Assembly (NCBI GenBank): GCA_964552235.1
Contig: CAZKGO010000008.1
Span: 1 to 64,000, forward strand
Length of the DNA stretch: 64,000 bases
Reading direction: 5' to 3'
Source: CAVTHK01 sp964552235
Lineage (GTDB): Bacteria; Spirochaetota; Spirochaetia; SZUA-6; CAVTHK01
Position numbers and translations under genes: made by a program. The notes under the pieces were generated by a model. It had not been told where the DNA came from, did not search any database, and worked only from the letters and a program-made list of their open reading frames with translations. Within the stretch, counting starts at the first letter, position 1, and each line of letters begins with the position of its first letter. Of this stretch, positions 22,962 through 33,234 are shown one piece after another.

Positions 22962-25900
22962 TTGGAGGGATTCTTCCGCCTCTTCCGCAAACACCGCGCC
23001 GAGATCGCAGCTCTCGGCGCCCTGATTCTTCTCGCGCCCGTCGGCCTCTCCATCCTGGAGCAGGGGCTCGAGAGCGCGACGGCCGCCCTCAAGGTCGAGG
23101 CCATCGCGGCCCTCGAACGGATTCTCGATCGGGACATCCGCTACAGCGGCATGTCGCCGTCGGTGCTCCTGTACGTCGAAATACGGGATCTGTGGCTGAC
23201 CTCCCGAGGCGGCGCGGCGCTGCCTTCGGTGCGCATCGGCCGGCTGCGCGTCCACTACAACCTGTTCCGGCTCCTCGCGGGCCGGCGTCCGGTCGACGCG
23301 GTCACGCGCGTCGACGTCCGTGACACCTCTCTGGATCTCGGCGACCTCTCGACGATCCGCAGCCCCCGCCGGTTCGATCTCGGCATGCTCCCCGCCTCGC
23401 TGCAGATTACCGGCACGAACCTGTCGCTGAGCCTCATCGTCGACGGCGCCCAGGTGCGGGTTCAGCGGCTCTTCTTCGCGGCCCGGCGGTCCGGGAGTCA
23501 GATCGGTCTGCAGGTCACGAGGGCCTCTGTCGACGCCGCCGGCGCCTCCTTTGCCTTCCGCACCCAGCTGCGCGTCACCGCCCGCACGAGCACCGATCTC
23601 GCCGCCGTGGACGCGGTGCTGCGCGTCGACGGGCTGCGGTCGCAAACGCTCTCGCTGAGCCGGCAGGCCTTCCACATCCAGCGCGAGGCCGGCACTCTGG
23701 CGGTGCGCAGGATACGCGACAAGGCGCCCATCGACCTGCAGCTGACGGTCGACTCCGTGCGGGCTCGCCTCGCGGTCCGGACAGAGAACTACAACCCCCG
23801 CACCCTCGCGAGCTTCTCCGGATCGCTGGCCTTTCTCAACGAGTACGCCCGTGCGTCGATCACCGCAACGTCGTTCGTCGAGTACGCCTTTGCCGACGGC
23901 GCGCTGCGCTACGAGGCGGCTGTCGACGCGGAGCTGGGAGGCCGTCTGCTGCCGGAGCAGACGCTGCTGGAAGCGAGGGTCGAAGGCGACCGGCGCGTGA
24001 TGCGCTTCGCGCCGCTGGCCGTCAGGTCCCCGCGCGGCGACCTGCGCTTCGAGGGCGATCTCGCGCTGACGGGGCTCCTTCCCCAGGGATCGCTGCGCCT
24101 CAGCGAGGTGGCCGCCTTCGCAGACAAGCGCATCGACGCGAGCCTCGATCTGGAGCGCGGCGACCGGAGCGTGATCCTGACAGGACGGCGCTTCGAGATC
24201 GGCGGCAGCGTCTTCGAAGACCTGCACCTCACGCTCTGGCCCTCCGCGGGGCAGCTGCGCTTCGACGCGCACGCCGCCATCGAGCGGGGCGTCCATCACC
24301 GCCGCACGATCGCCGCGACCGGCTACCTCCGCAGCCGGCCCTCGCCGCGGCTGGAGTTCTCCACGCGGGCGCGCTCCGTCCCCCTCTCGCTGATCGCGAG
24401 GATCGCGCCCGTTCCGGCCGCCGGCGTCAACCCGCTCATGCCCGCTCTCACCGACCTCCTCGTGGACGCCGATCTCACCGCCGCCACCGACTTCCGCACG
24501 CTGGTGCTGGACAGCCAGAACCTCTCGGTGACCGATTCGGTGGATCCGCGCAACACCCTCTCGATGTCGCTGCACTACGCCGGAGGCCGCCTGCGCGCCG
24601 AAGAAATAGCCGCCGCCTGGGGCGGGCACGTGCTCAGCGGGTCGCTGGAGCTGTACAACGGACCGGAGTCGAGCGCGTTCGAGAGCGCCCTCGTCGTCGA
24701 CGGGTCTCCGTACAGGTTCAGCGGCACCTGGGATCCGTCGCTGGGCCTGCTGGTCAGCGGCTCCCACGACCTGAGGGTGGCCGTTCAGCCGCTCTACGGC
24801 TCCTACGCGCTCAACATGGCGGCCCGGGACTTGCCCGTTCCCCTGAGAGGCCCGCGGCAGCCTCCGACGCGGATCGACATCGCGCTGGAGGGCTCCTGGG
24901 GCGGCCCCCGCTCCTGGAACGTGCGAGTGACCCGGCTGGTGGTGCGGGATTTCCCCTTCGGAGCCGGCGGGGCGAGCAGGATCGAGGCGAGGTTCGCGGC
25001 CTCGCCGCGGCTGATCAGCGTGGAACGGCTCAGCTTTGCCGACAGGCTCGGCGAGATCGCCAACGAGCGTCCCGCCAGCTTCGCGCTTCGGGAGACCCTC
25101 AAGGGATCCCTCGATCTGGCGACGCGCAGCGGGTCGGAGCGCTACTCTCTGAGCTTCGACCTCGGGCCCTCATCGTTCGATGCGGAGATGCGGGTGCACG
25201 AGTCGCCGCTGGCGCGCGTGGCGTTGCCGGCCCTGACCGGCAACCTCAACGGCCTGATCCGCGCTTCGGGGCCCTACGCCGATCCGGCTGTCCGGACCTC
25301 GCTGTGGCTGTCCGGCGCGACGATAAGCGGCCAGGCTGCCACCGGCTCGATCGAGGCCGCCTACTCCTCGGGGCGCCTCGTGCTGACGAGCCTCGAGTCG
25401 GCGACTCGCTCCTACAGGATCGGTCCCACGTCGGCCTCCTACGATCTGGGCTCCGGCCGCTTCGAGGTCGAGACCAGCCTCACGGGCCGCAGCGCGAGCT
25501 TTCCCGTGTCCTCGCGCCTGCGGCTGGCAGGGCTCGTGCGGCCCGGTCCCGGGATCTCCCTGTGGCGCGCCCTCTTCCGGGGCGAGCTCAACGGCCAGGT
25601 CGCGGTCGCCGATCTGCGGCCCGGTCGCGACGTGTCGGCGTCGTGGATCCTGAGCTTCGCCCGGGTCGATGACACGCTCGCGTTCGAGGGCGGCCCCGCC
25701 GACTCGATCAGGGGCTACGTAGCGGAGAACGGCTCGTTCGACCTGTGGCTCGCCAAGCCTCTGCCCCTCCGGGGCCGCGCGTCGGGCAGCCTGAAGGCCG
25801 CCGGCGCTCAGACCCGGATCGCCGGCCTCGAGTTCGACCTCGCCTGGCTCTCGTCGTTCCTGAGCGGCTCGTTCTCGTTTGTCCACGGCACGGCCTACGG

Positions 25901-27230
25901 GATCGGCGACGTGATCCTCTCCGGGTCCCTCGCCGACCCGCTCTGGCAGGGCAGACTGCAGGCGCGCGGGGTCCGGATGACCTACTACATGTGTCCGGAC
26001 GTGACGTCGCCGTTCAGCGCCGACATCACGCTGAGAGACCGCGACCTCGTCCTCGAACCGGCCAGGGCGTCGGTCGGCCCCGGCGAGCTCAGCGCCTACG
26101 GCGTCATCGGCTTCGCGCGGTGGATCCCGCGCAGCTACGACCTGCAGTTCAAGACCGGCGGCGCGGCGGGCCTCCACATGGTCTACGACTTCGGCCCGGT
26201 GTTCGTCGACGGCTACGCCTCCGGGGGCCTGCGGGTCAACGGCGATGAACTCGCGGTGAGGGTGACCGGCGACCTCGAGGTCGACACCTGCAAGCTGACG
26301 CTTTCCCAGAACGAGGCCGCGCAGGCCCCGGCGCCCGAGCGCTCGACGCCGTTCGTCGACCTGCAGCTGACCGCCGGGCGGCGCGTGGAGTTCTTCTGGC
26401 CGTCTGTCGCCTTTCCCGTCCTGAGGGCCTCGGCCCGCACCGGCTCCCGGCTGAGAATCGAGCACCTCGGAGATGCCCGCCAGACTCGCGTGGTCGGACG
26501 CGTTGCGCTGCGGGGCGGCGACGTCTTCTACATCAACCGCAGCTTCTACATCAAGGAAGGCGAGCTCGCGTTCAACGAGTCGGATCAGCGCTTCGACCCC
26601 CGTCTGACGCTGCGGGGCGAGATCCGTGAGCGCGACCGGGCCGGCGAGGACGTCCGCATCTATCTCGTCGTCGACGACCGCCGGCTGTCGGAGTTCATGC
26701 CGCGCTTCGAGAGCGACCCGCCCCGCAGCGAGGTCGAGATCGTGGCCCTTCTCGGCGGCCCGATCGAGGACCAGCTGGTTCAGGGCGGTCTGGCGGGCTC
26801 CGCGGTCCTGCTCTCCAGCGACATCCTCAGCCACTTCGGCCTCCTGCGGCCCTTCGAGCAGGGGGTGCGCGATTTGCTGGGGCTCGACCTGTTCTCGATC
26901 CGAACCCAGATGATCCAGAACGTGGTGGTCGACAGGGTGCTCGGCATCGAGGATCCTGTCGTGGAGCCGGCGGCCGATCCGCTGGGCCGCTACTTCGACA
27001 ACACGACCGTGACCCTGGGCAAGTACATCGGCAAGGATCTGTTCCTCGCGATGGACGTGAGGTTCAGCGAAAAGCCCACCTCGGGCATAGACACTGAGGT
27101 GCAGTTCAGCCTAGACTGGCCCACGCCGCTGTTCGACCTCGAATGGGTCATCAGCCCGGGAGAGGATGACCTGGAGACGTTCGTCAGGGACAGGAACCGG
27201 CTGAGCATCACCTGGCGCTATTCCTACTGA
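22962..27230 (+). CDS. tamB: TamB-like translocation and assembly module protein
   Basis: 1422 aa. Begins at TTG 22962 with GGAG seven bases upstream. A single N-terminal membrane anchor (about residues 12-32) is followed by a very long beta-rich periplasmic region of repeated short strands (AsmA/TamB beta-taco pattern) and a C-terminal TamB (DUF490) domain from ~1150: RVVGRVALRGGDVFYINRSF, EGELAFNESDQRFDPRLTL, EIVALLGG, TVTLGKYIGKDLFLAMDVRFS. TamB-type proteins bridge the two membranes, carry phospholipids outward and assist barrel assembly. Immediately upstream of bamA (13 bp), as in treponemes where TamB precedes BamA. Confidence 0.93.
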   Translation: MEGFFRLFRKHRAEIAALGALILLAPVGLSILEQGLESATAALKVEAIAALERILDRDIRYSGMSPSVLLYVEIRDLWLTSRGGAALPSVRIGRLRVHYNLFRLLAGRRPVDAVTRVDVRDTSLDLGDLSTIRSPRRFDLGMLPASLQITGTNLSLSLIVDGAQVRVQRLFFAARRSGSQIGLQVTRASVDAAGASFAFRTQLRVTARTSTDLAAVDAVLRVDGLRSQTLSLSRQAFHIQREAGTLAVRRIRDKAPIDLQLTVDSVRARLAVRTENYNPRTLASFSGSLAFLNEYARASITATSFVEYAFADGALRYEAAVDAELGGRLLPEQTLLEARVEGDRRVMRFAPLAVRSPRGDLRFEGDLALTGLLPQGSLRLSEVAAFADKRIDASLDLERGDRSVILTGRRFEIGGSVFEDLHLTLWPSAGQLRFDAHAAIERGVHHRRTIAATGYLRSRPSPRLEFSTRARSVPLSLIARIAPVPAAGVNPLMPALTDLLVDADLTAATDFRTLVLDSQNLSVTDSVDPRNTLSMSLHYAGGRLRAEEIAAAWGGHVLSGSLELYNGPESSAFESALVVDGSPYRFSGTWDPSLGLLVSGSHDLRVAVQPLYGSYALNMAARDLPVPLRGPRQPPTRIDIALEGSWGGPRSWNVRVTRLVVRDFPFGAGGASRIEARFAASPRLISVERLSFADRLGEIANERPASFALRETLKGSLDLATRSGSERYSLSFDLGPSSFDAEMRVHESPLARVALPALTGNLNGLIRASGPYADPAVRTSLWLSGATISGQAATGSIEAAYSSGRLVLTSLESATRSYRIGPTSASYDLGSGRFEVETSLTGRSASFPVSSRLRLAGLVRPGPGISLWRALFRGELNGQVAVADLRPGRDVSASWILSFARVDDTLAFEGGPADSIRGYVAENGSFDLWLAKPLPLRGRASGSLKAAGAQTRIAGLEFDLAWLSSFLSGSFSFVHGTAYGIGDVILSGSLADPLWQGRLQARGVRMTYYMCPDVTSPFSADITLRDRDLVLEPARASVGPGELSAYGVIGFARWIPRSYDLQFKTGGAAGLHMVYDFGPVFVDGYASGGLRVNGDELAVRVTGDLEVDTCKLTLSQNEAAQAPAPERSTPFVDLQLTAGRRVEFFWPSVAFPVLRASARTGSRLRIEHLGDARQTRVVGRVALRGGDVFYINRSFYIKEGELAFNESDQRFDPRLTLRGEIRERDRAGEDVRIYLVVDDRRLSEFMPRFESDPPRSEVEIVALLGGPIEDQLVQGGLAGSAVLLSSDILSHFGLLRPFEQGVRDLLGLDLFSIRTQMIQNVVVDRVLGIEDPVVEPAADPLGRYFDNTTVTLGKYIGKDLFLAMDVRFSEKPTSGIDTEVQFSLDWPTPLFDLEWVISPGEDDLETFVRDRNRLSITWRYSY

Positions 27231-27243
27231 TAGAGGAGACCGT

Positions 27244-29730
27244 ATGAAGAAGGCCGCCGTCCCCGCGCTCGTCGCCCTCGCTGTGCTTGCGGGGCTGCAT
27301 CCTCTTCGGGCGCAGGAGCGGGAGTGGTACGTCGGCAGGGAGATCAGGGACTTCTCCTTCGAGGGCCTGGAGTCGGTCAGTGTCAACGAGCTGCGGCCGA
27401 TCGTCCGACCCTACGTCGGAAAACCCTTCTCCATGGAGCTGTTCTGGGAGATCCAGGGAAAGCTCTACGAGCTCGACTACTTCGAGCAGGTGGATGCCGA
27501 AGCCAAACCCGCCGACGACGCCCGCACGGCGGTCATCCTCGTGTTCCGCGTCAAGGAGCGGGCCGTGGTGGCCGAGATCAGGGTCGCGGGCAACCGCCGG
27601 ATTTCGCGGTCCGCGATCCTCGACAAGGTCCTGATCAAGAAGGGCGACTTCGCCTCGCAGCCGGACATCAGGCTGGACGTGGAGAACATCAAGGCGCTCT
27701 ACTTCGAAAAGGGGTTCCCCGAGGTCAATGTCACGAGCGAAACGGCGAGGGTCGAGAACCGGAACGCGATCGTCGTCACCTTCCGCATCGACGAAGGCCA
27801 GGAAACCCGAATCCGCGAGATCCGCATCTCCGGCAACGCCTCGATCGCCGCCAGCGCCCTCAAGGGCGAGATGAAGACCAAGGAACAGGGGGTCTTCGCG
27901 TCCGGCGTCTTCCGCGAAAGCCAGCTCCAGGAAGACATCAAGGCTATCGAGATCTACTACCAGAACCGCGGCTACGTGGACGCCAAGGTCGTCAAGGTCG
28001 ACCGCCAGGCCGAAGTCGACGAGGAGCAGCAGAGGGTGCAGCTGATCATCACGCTGTACATCGACGAAGGCGCGCTCTGGCTCTACGGCGGCATGACCTA
28101 CGAGGGCAACAGGATCTTCACCAACGAGCAGATCGACGAGATCCTTCGCCTGAAGCCGGGGACCGTCTTCAGCCGGCAGCGCGTCGAGGCCCAGTACCAG
28201 AAGCTGGTCAGCCTCTACACCGACAGCGGCTACATCTTCAACGTCATCCGCAGGCGTGAGTCGCGCGACGAGGCCGCCAAGACCATTTCCTACCACGTCA
28301 TCATCCAGGAGTCGGAAAAGGCCCACATCGAGAACATCGTCCTGCAGGGCAACAAGAAAACCAAGGACCACGTGATTCTGCGCGAGCTGCCGTTCGAAGA
28401 GGGCGACATCTTCAGCGTCGACAAGATCCGTCAGGGCTACCTGAACCTCTACAACCTGCAGTACTTCTCGTCGATCGACATCAATCCCGTCGAAGGCAGC
28501 GAGCACGGCCTCATGGACGTGGTGGTGAGCCTCGAGGAGCAGAGCTGGGCCCAGTTCAAGTTCGCTCTCGCCTTTTCCGGCAGCGAGTTCCCGGTCTCGG
28601 GACAGCTGGGCTGGTCGGATTCGAACTTTCTCGGCACCGGCAGGACCGTGAGCGCCGACCTCGAGGGGTCGATCTACCGCCAGGGCGCAGCCGTGAGCTT
28701 CAAGGACGAGTACCTCTTCGGGCCGAACTTCGGCGGCAGCCTGAGCCTGTCGTTCTATCACAACGTCGTCCGCAATGTGCTCCAGGACATCGAGCCTCCG
28801 ATCTTCATCGACGACGACGTGCCGGACCCTTTTACGAGCCCCGAGGAGTACGAAGACGCCCTGGATTCGGGCGACCTCGACGTGCCGTACTACTCCACGA
28901 TGCAGTACGACTCCATCGACATCTCGCTGGGCTTCACGGCCAGCCGGTTCATGCGGACGGTTCTCGGCAGGCTGGGCGTCAACAGCGGCCTGTCGTCCAC
29001 GCTCACCTACGTCTGGTACGACCCTGACGTCTACCGCCCCTACAGCGCCCTCGTCCGGGACAACCTGGAATCGTGGCAGGTGGTGAACACCTGGGCAACG
29101 ACTCTGTACTGGGACAACCGTGACATCTACTACAACCCCACCAGGGGACACTACATCTCGCAGTACTTCGGCCTGACCGGAGGCCTTCTCGGCGGCACCC
29201 GCCACTACATCAAGCTCGCGTCCCGGGCCGACGGCTACCACAAGCTGTTCAGCGTGCCGCTCGCCGACAAGTTCCAGCTCGAGATGGTGCTGGCGGCTCA
29301 CAGCGAGTTGTCGTTCATCCTCCCCCAGCTTGACGGCGACCTGGAGTTGACCACCAAGGACGCGCTCACCATCGACGGTATGACCGTCGCGCGCGGCTGG
29401 TCGTACAGGTACGACTACCGCTCGATGTGGGCGAACACCCTCGAGCTGCGCCTGCCGATCGCGCGCCAGTTCATCTGGTGGGCCTGGTTTTTCGACGCCG
29501 TCGGCGCGTGGGCGACTCCCGATGGCCCGTCCTCGATGAGCATCGAGGACTTCTTCTTCAGCTACGGGGGCGGTCTGCGGTTCACGATTCCGGGCCTGCC
29601 GATCAGGCTCTACCTCGCCCAGGCGTTCCGCATCATCGACGGCGACATCGAGCTGGAGTCGGGCGACATACCCCTGGGCCCCCTCGACCTCAAGTTCGTC
29701 ATTTCGATCACAATGCCGAGCGGGTTCTAG
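27244..29730 (+). CDS. bamA: outer-membrane protein assembly factor BamA
   Basis: 828 aa. Signal peptide (1-23, ending LRAQ), then five POTRA domains in tandem (about 33-105, 105-185, 185-280, 280-360, 360-435; phases like EIRVAGNRRISRSAILDKV and GMTYEGNRIFTNEQIDEIL), then a 16-strand barrel (about 440-828) ending in Phe, the usual Bam targeting residue. It inserts beta-barrels into the outer membrane and proves a diderm host. An unusual acidic insert (about residues 518-545, DDDVPDPFTSPEEYEDALDS) sits in a loop region. SD GAGGAG is five bases before ATG 27244. Confidence 0.97.
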   Translation: MKKAAVPALVALAVLAGLHPLRAQEREWYVGREIRDFSFEGLESVSVNELRPIVRPYVGKPFSMELFWEIQGKLYELDYFEQVDAEAKPADDARTAVILVFRVKERAVVAEIRVAGNRRISRSAILDKVLIKKGDFASQPDIRLDVENIKALYFEKGFPEVNVTSETARVENRNAIVVTFRIDEGQETRIREIRISGNASIAASALKGEMKTKEQGVFASGVFRESQLQEDIKAIEIYYQNRGYVDAKVVKVDRQAEVDEEQQRVQLIITLYIDEGALWLYGGMTYEGNRIFTNEQIDEILRLKPGTVFSRQRVEAQYQKLVSLYTDSGYIFNVIRRRESRDEAAKTISYHVIIQESEKAHIENIVLQGNKKTKDHVILRELPFEEGDIFSVDKIRQGYLNLYNLQYFSSIDINPVEGSEHGLMDVVVSLEEQSWAQFKFALAFSGSEFPVSGQLGWSDSNFLGTGRTVSADLEGSIYRQGAAVSFKDEYLFGPNFGGSLSLSFYHNVVRNVLQDIEPPIFIDDDVPDPFTSPEEYEDALDSGDLDVPYYSTMQYDSIDISLGFTASRFMRTVLGRLGVNSGLSSTLTYVWYDPDVYRPYSALVRDNLESWQVVNTWATTLYWDNRDIYYNPTRGHYISQYFGLTGGLLGGTRHYIKLASRADGYHKLFSVPLADKFQLEMVLAAHSELSFILPQLDGDLELTTKDALTIDGMTVARGWSYRYDYRSMWANTLELRLPIARQFIWWAWFFDAVGAWATPDGPSSMSIEDFFFSYGGGLRFTIPGLPIRLYLAQAFRIIDGDIELESGDIPLGPLDLKFVISITMPSGF

Positions 29731-29750
29731 CTCGGGGAGGACTGCCTGCC

Positions 29751-30302
29751 ATGCGACGAACTGCTGTTGCCGCGCTCCTCCTGCTGTCGACCGCAGCGGC
29801 GCACCTTGCGCACGCCCAGCAGGAGATCACCAGGGTCGGTGTCGTCGACACCAACCGGATCTACTCGGTCTACTTTCAGGACTCCAAGGCCCTGCGCGAT
29901 CTGGCTGCCTTCAAGCAGTCGATCCTCGAGGAGTCCAAGCGCCTCAGCGACGACATCACGGCCATCCGCGCCGCCAAGATCGACGCCGAACGGGACGGAC
30001 GCAAGGAGGAAGCCCTCAGGCTCGAGAGCCAGATCCTCGAAAAGGAGAACTTCCTGCGGGAATACCAGCGGGTCAAGAACCTCGAGTACCGCACGCGGCA
30101 GGGCAAGGTCGAGCTCGAGTCGTCGTTCCTCGGAGAGCTCGCCGACGCCATCGCCTACGTGGCGGTAAGCGAGGGATTTTCCATGATCATGGAGAAGCAG
30201 AACCCCATCTTCCTCTACTTCACGGCGGAAAGCGACATCACCGAGAAGGTGCTCCAGCACCTCTTCGAGAAGGCCGGCAAGACCTACACGCCCGGCAACT
30301 GA
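29751..30302 (+). CDS. ompH: OmpH/Skp-family periplasmic chaperone
   Basis: 183 aa. Signal peptide (about 1-23, ending AHAQ), then VGVVDTNRIYSVYFQDSKAL, the typical start of the OmpH core, two long charged helices (about 55-130) that form Skp tentacles, and a closing strand (about 135-165). Skp trimers hold unfolded outer-membrane proteins for BamA. Position directly after bamA (20 bp) matches most diderm genomes. SD GGGGAGG upstream of ATG 29751. Confidence 0.93.
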   Translation: MRRTAVAALLLLSTAAAHLAHAQQEITRVGVVDTNRIYSVYFQDSKALRDLAAFKQSILEESKRLSDDITAIRAAKIDAERDGRKEEALRLESQILEKENFLREYQRVKNLEYRTRQGKVELESSFLGELADAIAYVAVSEGFSMIMEKQNPIFLYFTAESDITEKVLQHLFEKAGKTYTPGN

Positions 30303-30314
30303 ACGCCGCGGGAC

Positions 30315-32954
30315 ATGGCTGCCACAGGGGAGGCCCGCAACAGCAGCGTAGACGGCCCGGCAGGCCCCATGATCCGGCAGTACCGCAGGATCAAGGAGAG
30401 CCACCGCGACGCGGTTCTCTTTTTCCGCCTGGGGGACTTCTACGAGATGTTCGAGCAGGACGCCCGCGAGGTGTCCGCGCTCCTCGACCTGACGCTGACG
30501 CAGCGCAACGGCGTGCCGATGTGCGGCATCCCCTACCACGCCGCCCAGACCTACATCGCCCGCCTGCTCAAGGCCGGACGCAAGATCGCGGTCTGCGAGC
30601 AGAAGGAGCTGCCTCGCGGCGGCCGGGGCCTCGCCCCCCGCGAGGTGGTCGAGGTGATCACGCCCGGCACCCTCGTCGACGAGACCTTTCTCGACCAGGG
30701 GAGCAACAACTACCTCGTGGCCCTGGGGGGCGCCGCGCCAGCCGCCGCCGAGCCCCAGCTCGGGCTTGCCTACGTCGACCTGTCGACCGGGGAGTTCCGC
30801 TGCACATCCTTTCCGTGGGCCGATCGAGGCGAGAAGCTGCGCAAGGAGCTCGAACGGCTGGCCCCCAGGGAGATCCTCATCCAGGAGTCGCTGTTCGAAG
30901 AGCCGTCGATCGGCCGCACGGTGGCCGGCCGCGACGGGCTGCTGGTCAACCGGCTGCCCGACTGGAGCTTCGACGCAGCCGCCGCGTTCGCTGATCTCAC
31001 GCGGCAGTTCCGGGTCGCCAACCTCAAGGGCTTCGGCCTGCAGGAGGGCTTGCCGGAAGTCGCCGCCGCGGGCGCCGTTCTCGCCTACGTGGCCTCGGCA
31101 TCCCACAGCCTGCTTCCCCACATCCGCACCATCGAGGTGTACCGGGACTCGAGCGCCGTCGCCCTCGACGAGACCACGCAGCGGAACCTCGAGCTGCTGC
31201 GCAACCTCTCGGACTCCAGCCGCAAGTACACCCTCCTCGAGGTGCTCGATCACTCGCGCACGTCGATGGGCAGCCGGATGCTCAAGCGCTGGCTCCTGGC
31301 GCCCCTGACCGACCGCGATCGCATCGAGGAGCGCCTGGCCGCCGTCGAGCACTTCTACCGCGCCCAGGTGCTGCTGTCGCGCCTGCGGGAGACGCTGGCC
31401 GGCTTCCACGACATCGAGCGCCTGACGGCACGCGCCGCCATGGACCGGGCCCATGCCCGCGACCTGCTCGCTGTCGGCGACTCGCTCGCCTGCGCCCAAG
31501 CCCTGTCGCGGCTGCTCGCGGAGGCTCCCGAGGCCGCACGGCTGCCGGGCCGCCTGGCCGCGGCTCTCGCAGGTCTGGGGCCGCTGCAGCGGCTTCTGGC
31601 CGCCGGGATCGCCGACAACCCGCCCGTCGTCCTCAACGAAGGCGATCTCATCAGAGAAGGCTACAACGCCGAGCTGGACCGGCTGCGGGGCCTGCGCCGC
31701 GACACCCGCCGACTCCTGCACGCGTTGCTGAAGGAAGAGCAGGAGAAGACCGGAATCGCCTCGCTGAAGCTGCGCCACAACCGGGTCCTCGGCTACTTTT
31801 TCGAGGTGACCAGGCCGAACCTGCCGCTGGTGCCTCGCCACTTCAACAGGCGGCAGTCGATGGCCAACGCGGAGCGCTTCACGACCGAACGCCTGGCCGA
31901 TCTGGAGAGCGAGATCAACAGCGCCGCCGAATCGGCCAACGAGCTGGAACGGCGGCTGTTCGTCGAGATCCGGGAACAGGTCAAGGCCCAGGTTCCGGCC
32001 CTTCTCTCGTGCGCCGACGTCGTGGCCGAGATCGACGTTCTGCAGTCATTCGCCATGGCCGCCACCGTCCACGGCTTCGCGCGGCCCCGCATCGATCCCG
32101 AGGGCGACCTCTCGATCGTCGAGGGCAGGCACCCGGTGGTCGAGGCGCACCTGCCGCCCGGCGCTTTTGTGCCCAACAGCCTGAGCCTCGGCAGGGACAG
32201 GGGGCGCTTCGTCCTGCTCACCGGCCCGAACATGGCCGGCAAGAGCACGTTCCTGCGCCAGGTGGCCCTGATCGTACTGATGGCCCAGGCCGGCTCCTTC
32301 GTGCCCGCCCGCGAGGCCTCGCTGCCGCTCGTCGACAGGATCTTCTGCCGCGTCGGGGCGACCGACAACCTGGCGCGGGGCGAGTCGACCTTCCTGGTGG
32401 AAATGAACGAAACCGCGAACATCATCCGCTCGGCCACCGCGCGCAGCCTCGTGATCATGGACGAGGTGGGCCGCGGCACCGGCACCAGCGACGGGCTGGC
32501 AATCGCCTGGAGCGTCTCCTCGTACCTGCTGCAGCGGATCGGCGCATTCACGCTGTTCGCCACTCACTACCACGAGCTGGCGGGACTGGACCACCCAGAT
32601 CTGGTCAGGCTCTGCATGGATGTGGAGGAACGCGAAGGGGAGATCCGGTTCCTCAAGCGGGTGCGCCCGGGTTCTTCGGACAACTCCTACGGGCTGCACG
32701 TGGCCCGCCTCGCGGGCCTCCCCGCTGAGATCATCGAGGAGGCGCAGCGGCTGCTCGCGCGGGGGGCAGACCGGCCTCCCGCCGCGGCTGCCCCGCCCCC
32801 CGCGCCTCGGGCGCCGCTGCAGGCCGAGCTGTTCGCTCCGGCCGAGATCCTGCTTCAGGCGCTCAGGAGCATCGACCCCGAACGGATCACGCCCCTGGAG
32901 GCGCTCACCTTGATTGCGCGTTGGAAGCGGGAGATCGACCGCGGCGGCGCCTGA
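30315..32954 (+). CDS. mutS: DNA mismatch repair protein MutS
   Basis: 879 aa, full length. N-terminal mismatch-binding domain with the Phe-x-Glu motif in GDFYEMF (residues ~37-43), connector, lever/clamp, and ATPase: Walker A GPNMAGKSTF near 637, the MutS signature DEVGRGTGTSDG near 715 and ATHYHELA near 753. The C-terminal tail is Ala/Pro-rich then helical. It recognises mismatches and recruits MutL. It is the last gene of the tamB-bamA-ompH-mutS unit, an order also seen in Treponema. It converges with rpmE with a five-base gap containing CTGAG-CCC-CTCAG. Confidence 0.98.
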   Translation: MAATGEARNSSVDGPAGPMIRQYRRIKESHRDAVLFFRLGDFYEMFEQDAREVSALLDLTLTQRNGVPMCGIPYHAAQTYIARLLKAGRKIAVCEQKELPRGGRGLAPREVVEVITPGTLVDETFLDQGSNNYLVALGGAAPAAAEPQLGLAYVDLSTGEFRCTSFPWADRGEKLRKELERLAPREILIQESLFEEPSIGRTVAGRDGLLVNRLPDWSFDAAAAFADLTRQFRVANLKGFGLQEGLPEVAAAGAVLAYVASASHSLLPHIRTIEVYRDSSAVALDETTQRNLELLRNLSDSSRKYTLLEVLDHSRTSMGSRMLKRWLLAPLTDRDRIEERLAAVEHFYRAQVLLSRLRETLAGFHDIERLTARAAMDRAHARDLLAVGDSLACAQALSRLLAEAPEAARLPGRLAAALAGLGPLQRLLAAGIADNPPVVLNEGDLIREGYNAELDRLRGLRRDTRRLLHALLKEEQEKTGIASLKLRHNRVLGYFFEVTRPNLPLVPRHFNRRQSMANAERFTTERLADLESEINSAAESANELERRLFVEIREQVKAQVPALLSCADVVAEIDVLQSFAMAATVHGFARPRIDPEGDLSIVEGRHPVVEAHLPPGAFVPNSLSLGRDRGRFVLLTGPNMAGKSTFLRQVALIVLMAQAGSFVPAREASLPLVDRIFCRVGATDNLARGESTFLVEMNETANIIRSATARSLVIMDEVGRGTGTSDGLAIAWSVSSYLLQRIGAFTLFATHYHELAGLDHPDLVRLCMDVEEREGEIRFLKRVRPGSSDNSYGLHVARLAGLPAEIIEEAQRLLARGADRPPAAAAPPPAPRAPLQAELFAPAEILLQALRSIDPERITPLEALTLIARWKREIDRGGA

Positions 32955-32959
32955 GCCCC

Positions 32960-33208
32960 TCAGTCCTTGATGTTGTACTTCTTCTTGAACCGCTCGATGC
33001 GGCCGGCGGTGTCCACCAGCTGCTGCTTGCCCGTGAAGAACGGGTGAGAGGCGCTGGAGATCTCCACGTCGAACACCGGGTACTCGTTGCCGTCGGTGTA
33101 CCTGACCTTCTGCTTCGACGACACCGTCGAGCGCGTGAGGAACAGCGTGCCGGATGCCGTGTCGCGGAACACGACAGGCTGGTATTTCGGGTGGATATCC
33201 TTTTTCAT
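32960..33208 (-). CDS. rpmE: 50S ribosomal protein L31, type B (cysteine-free)
   Basis: 82 aa starting MKKDIHPKYQPVVF. It has the type-B insertion and C-terminus (EISSASHPFFTGKQ, DTAGRIERFKKKY) and no Cys, so it cannot hold the zinc of the C+ type. It lies 26 bp after rho and is probably co-transcribed with it. I chose ATG 33208 with GGGAG upstream; the frame above it is the leader. In many bacteria cysteine-free L31 is a zinc-starvation paralogue, but here it may be the only L31. Confidence 0.95.
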   Translation of the reverse strand: MKKDIHPKYQPVVFRDTASGTLFLTRSTVSSKQKVRYTDGNEYPVFDVEISSASHPFFTGKQQLVDTAGRIERFKKKYNIKD

Positions 33209-33234
33209 CGTCGTTTCGACTCCCTCGGCAACCG

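Noticed and set aside
22800..24767. 655-aa minus-strand open frame opposite tamB, and similar long antisense frames (723-1856, 7563-10004, 27208-29301, 29727-31841, 58311-61007)
   Set aside because: High GC removes stop codons from the frame opposite real genes. These peptides are Arg/Gly/Ala/Leu-rich or repetitive, lack SDs and domains, and lie wholly inside well-supported genes.
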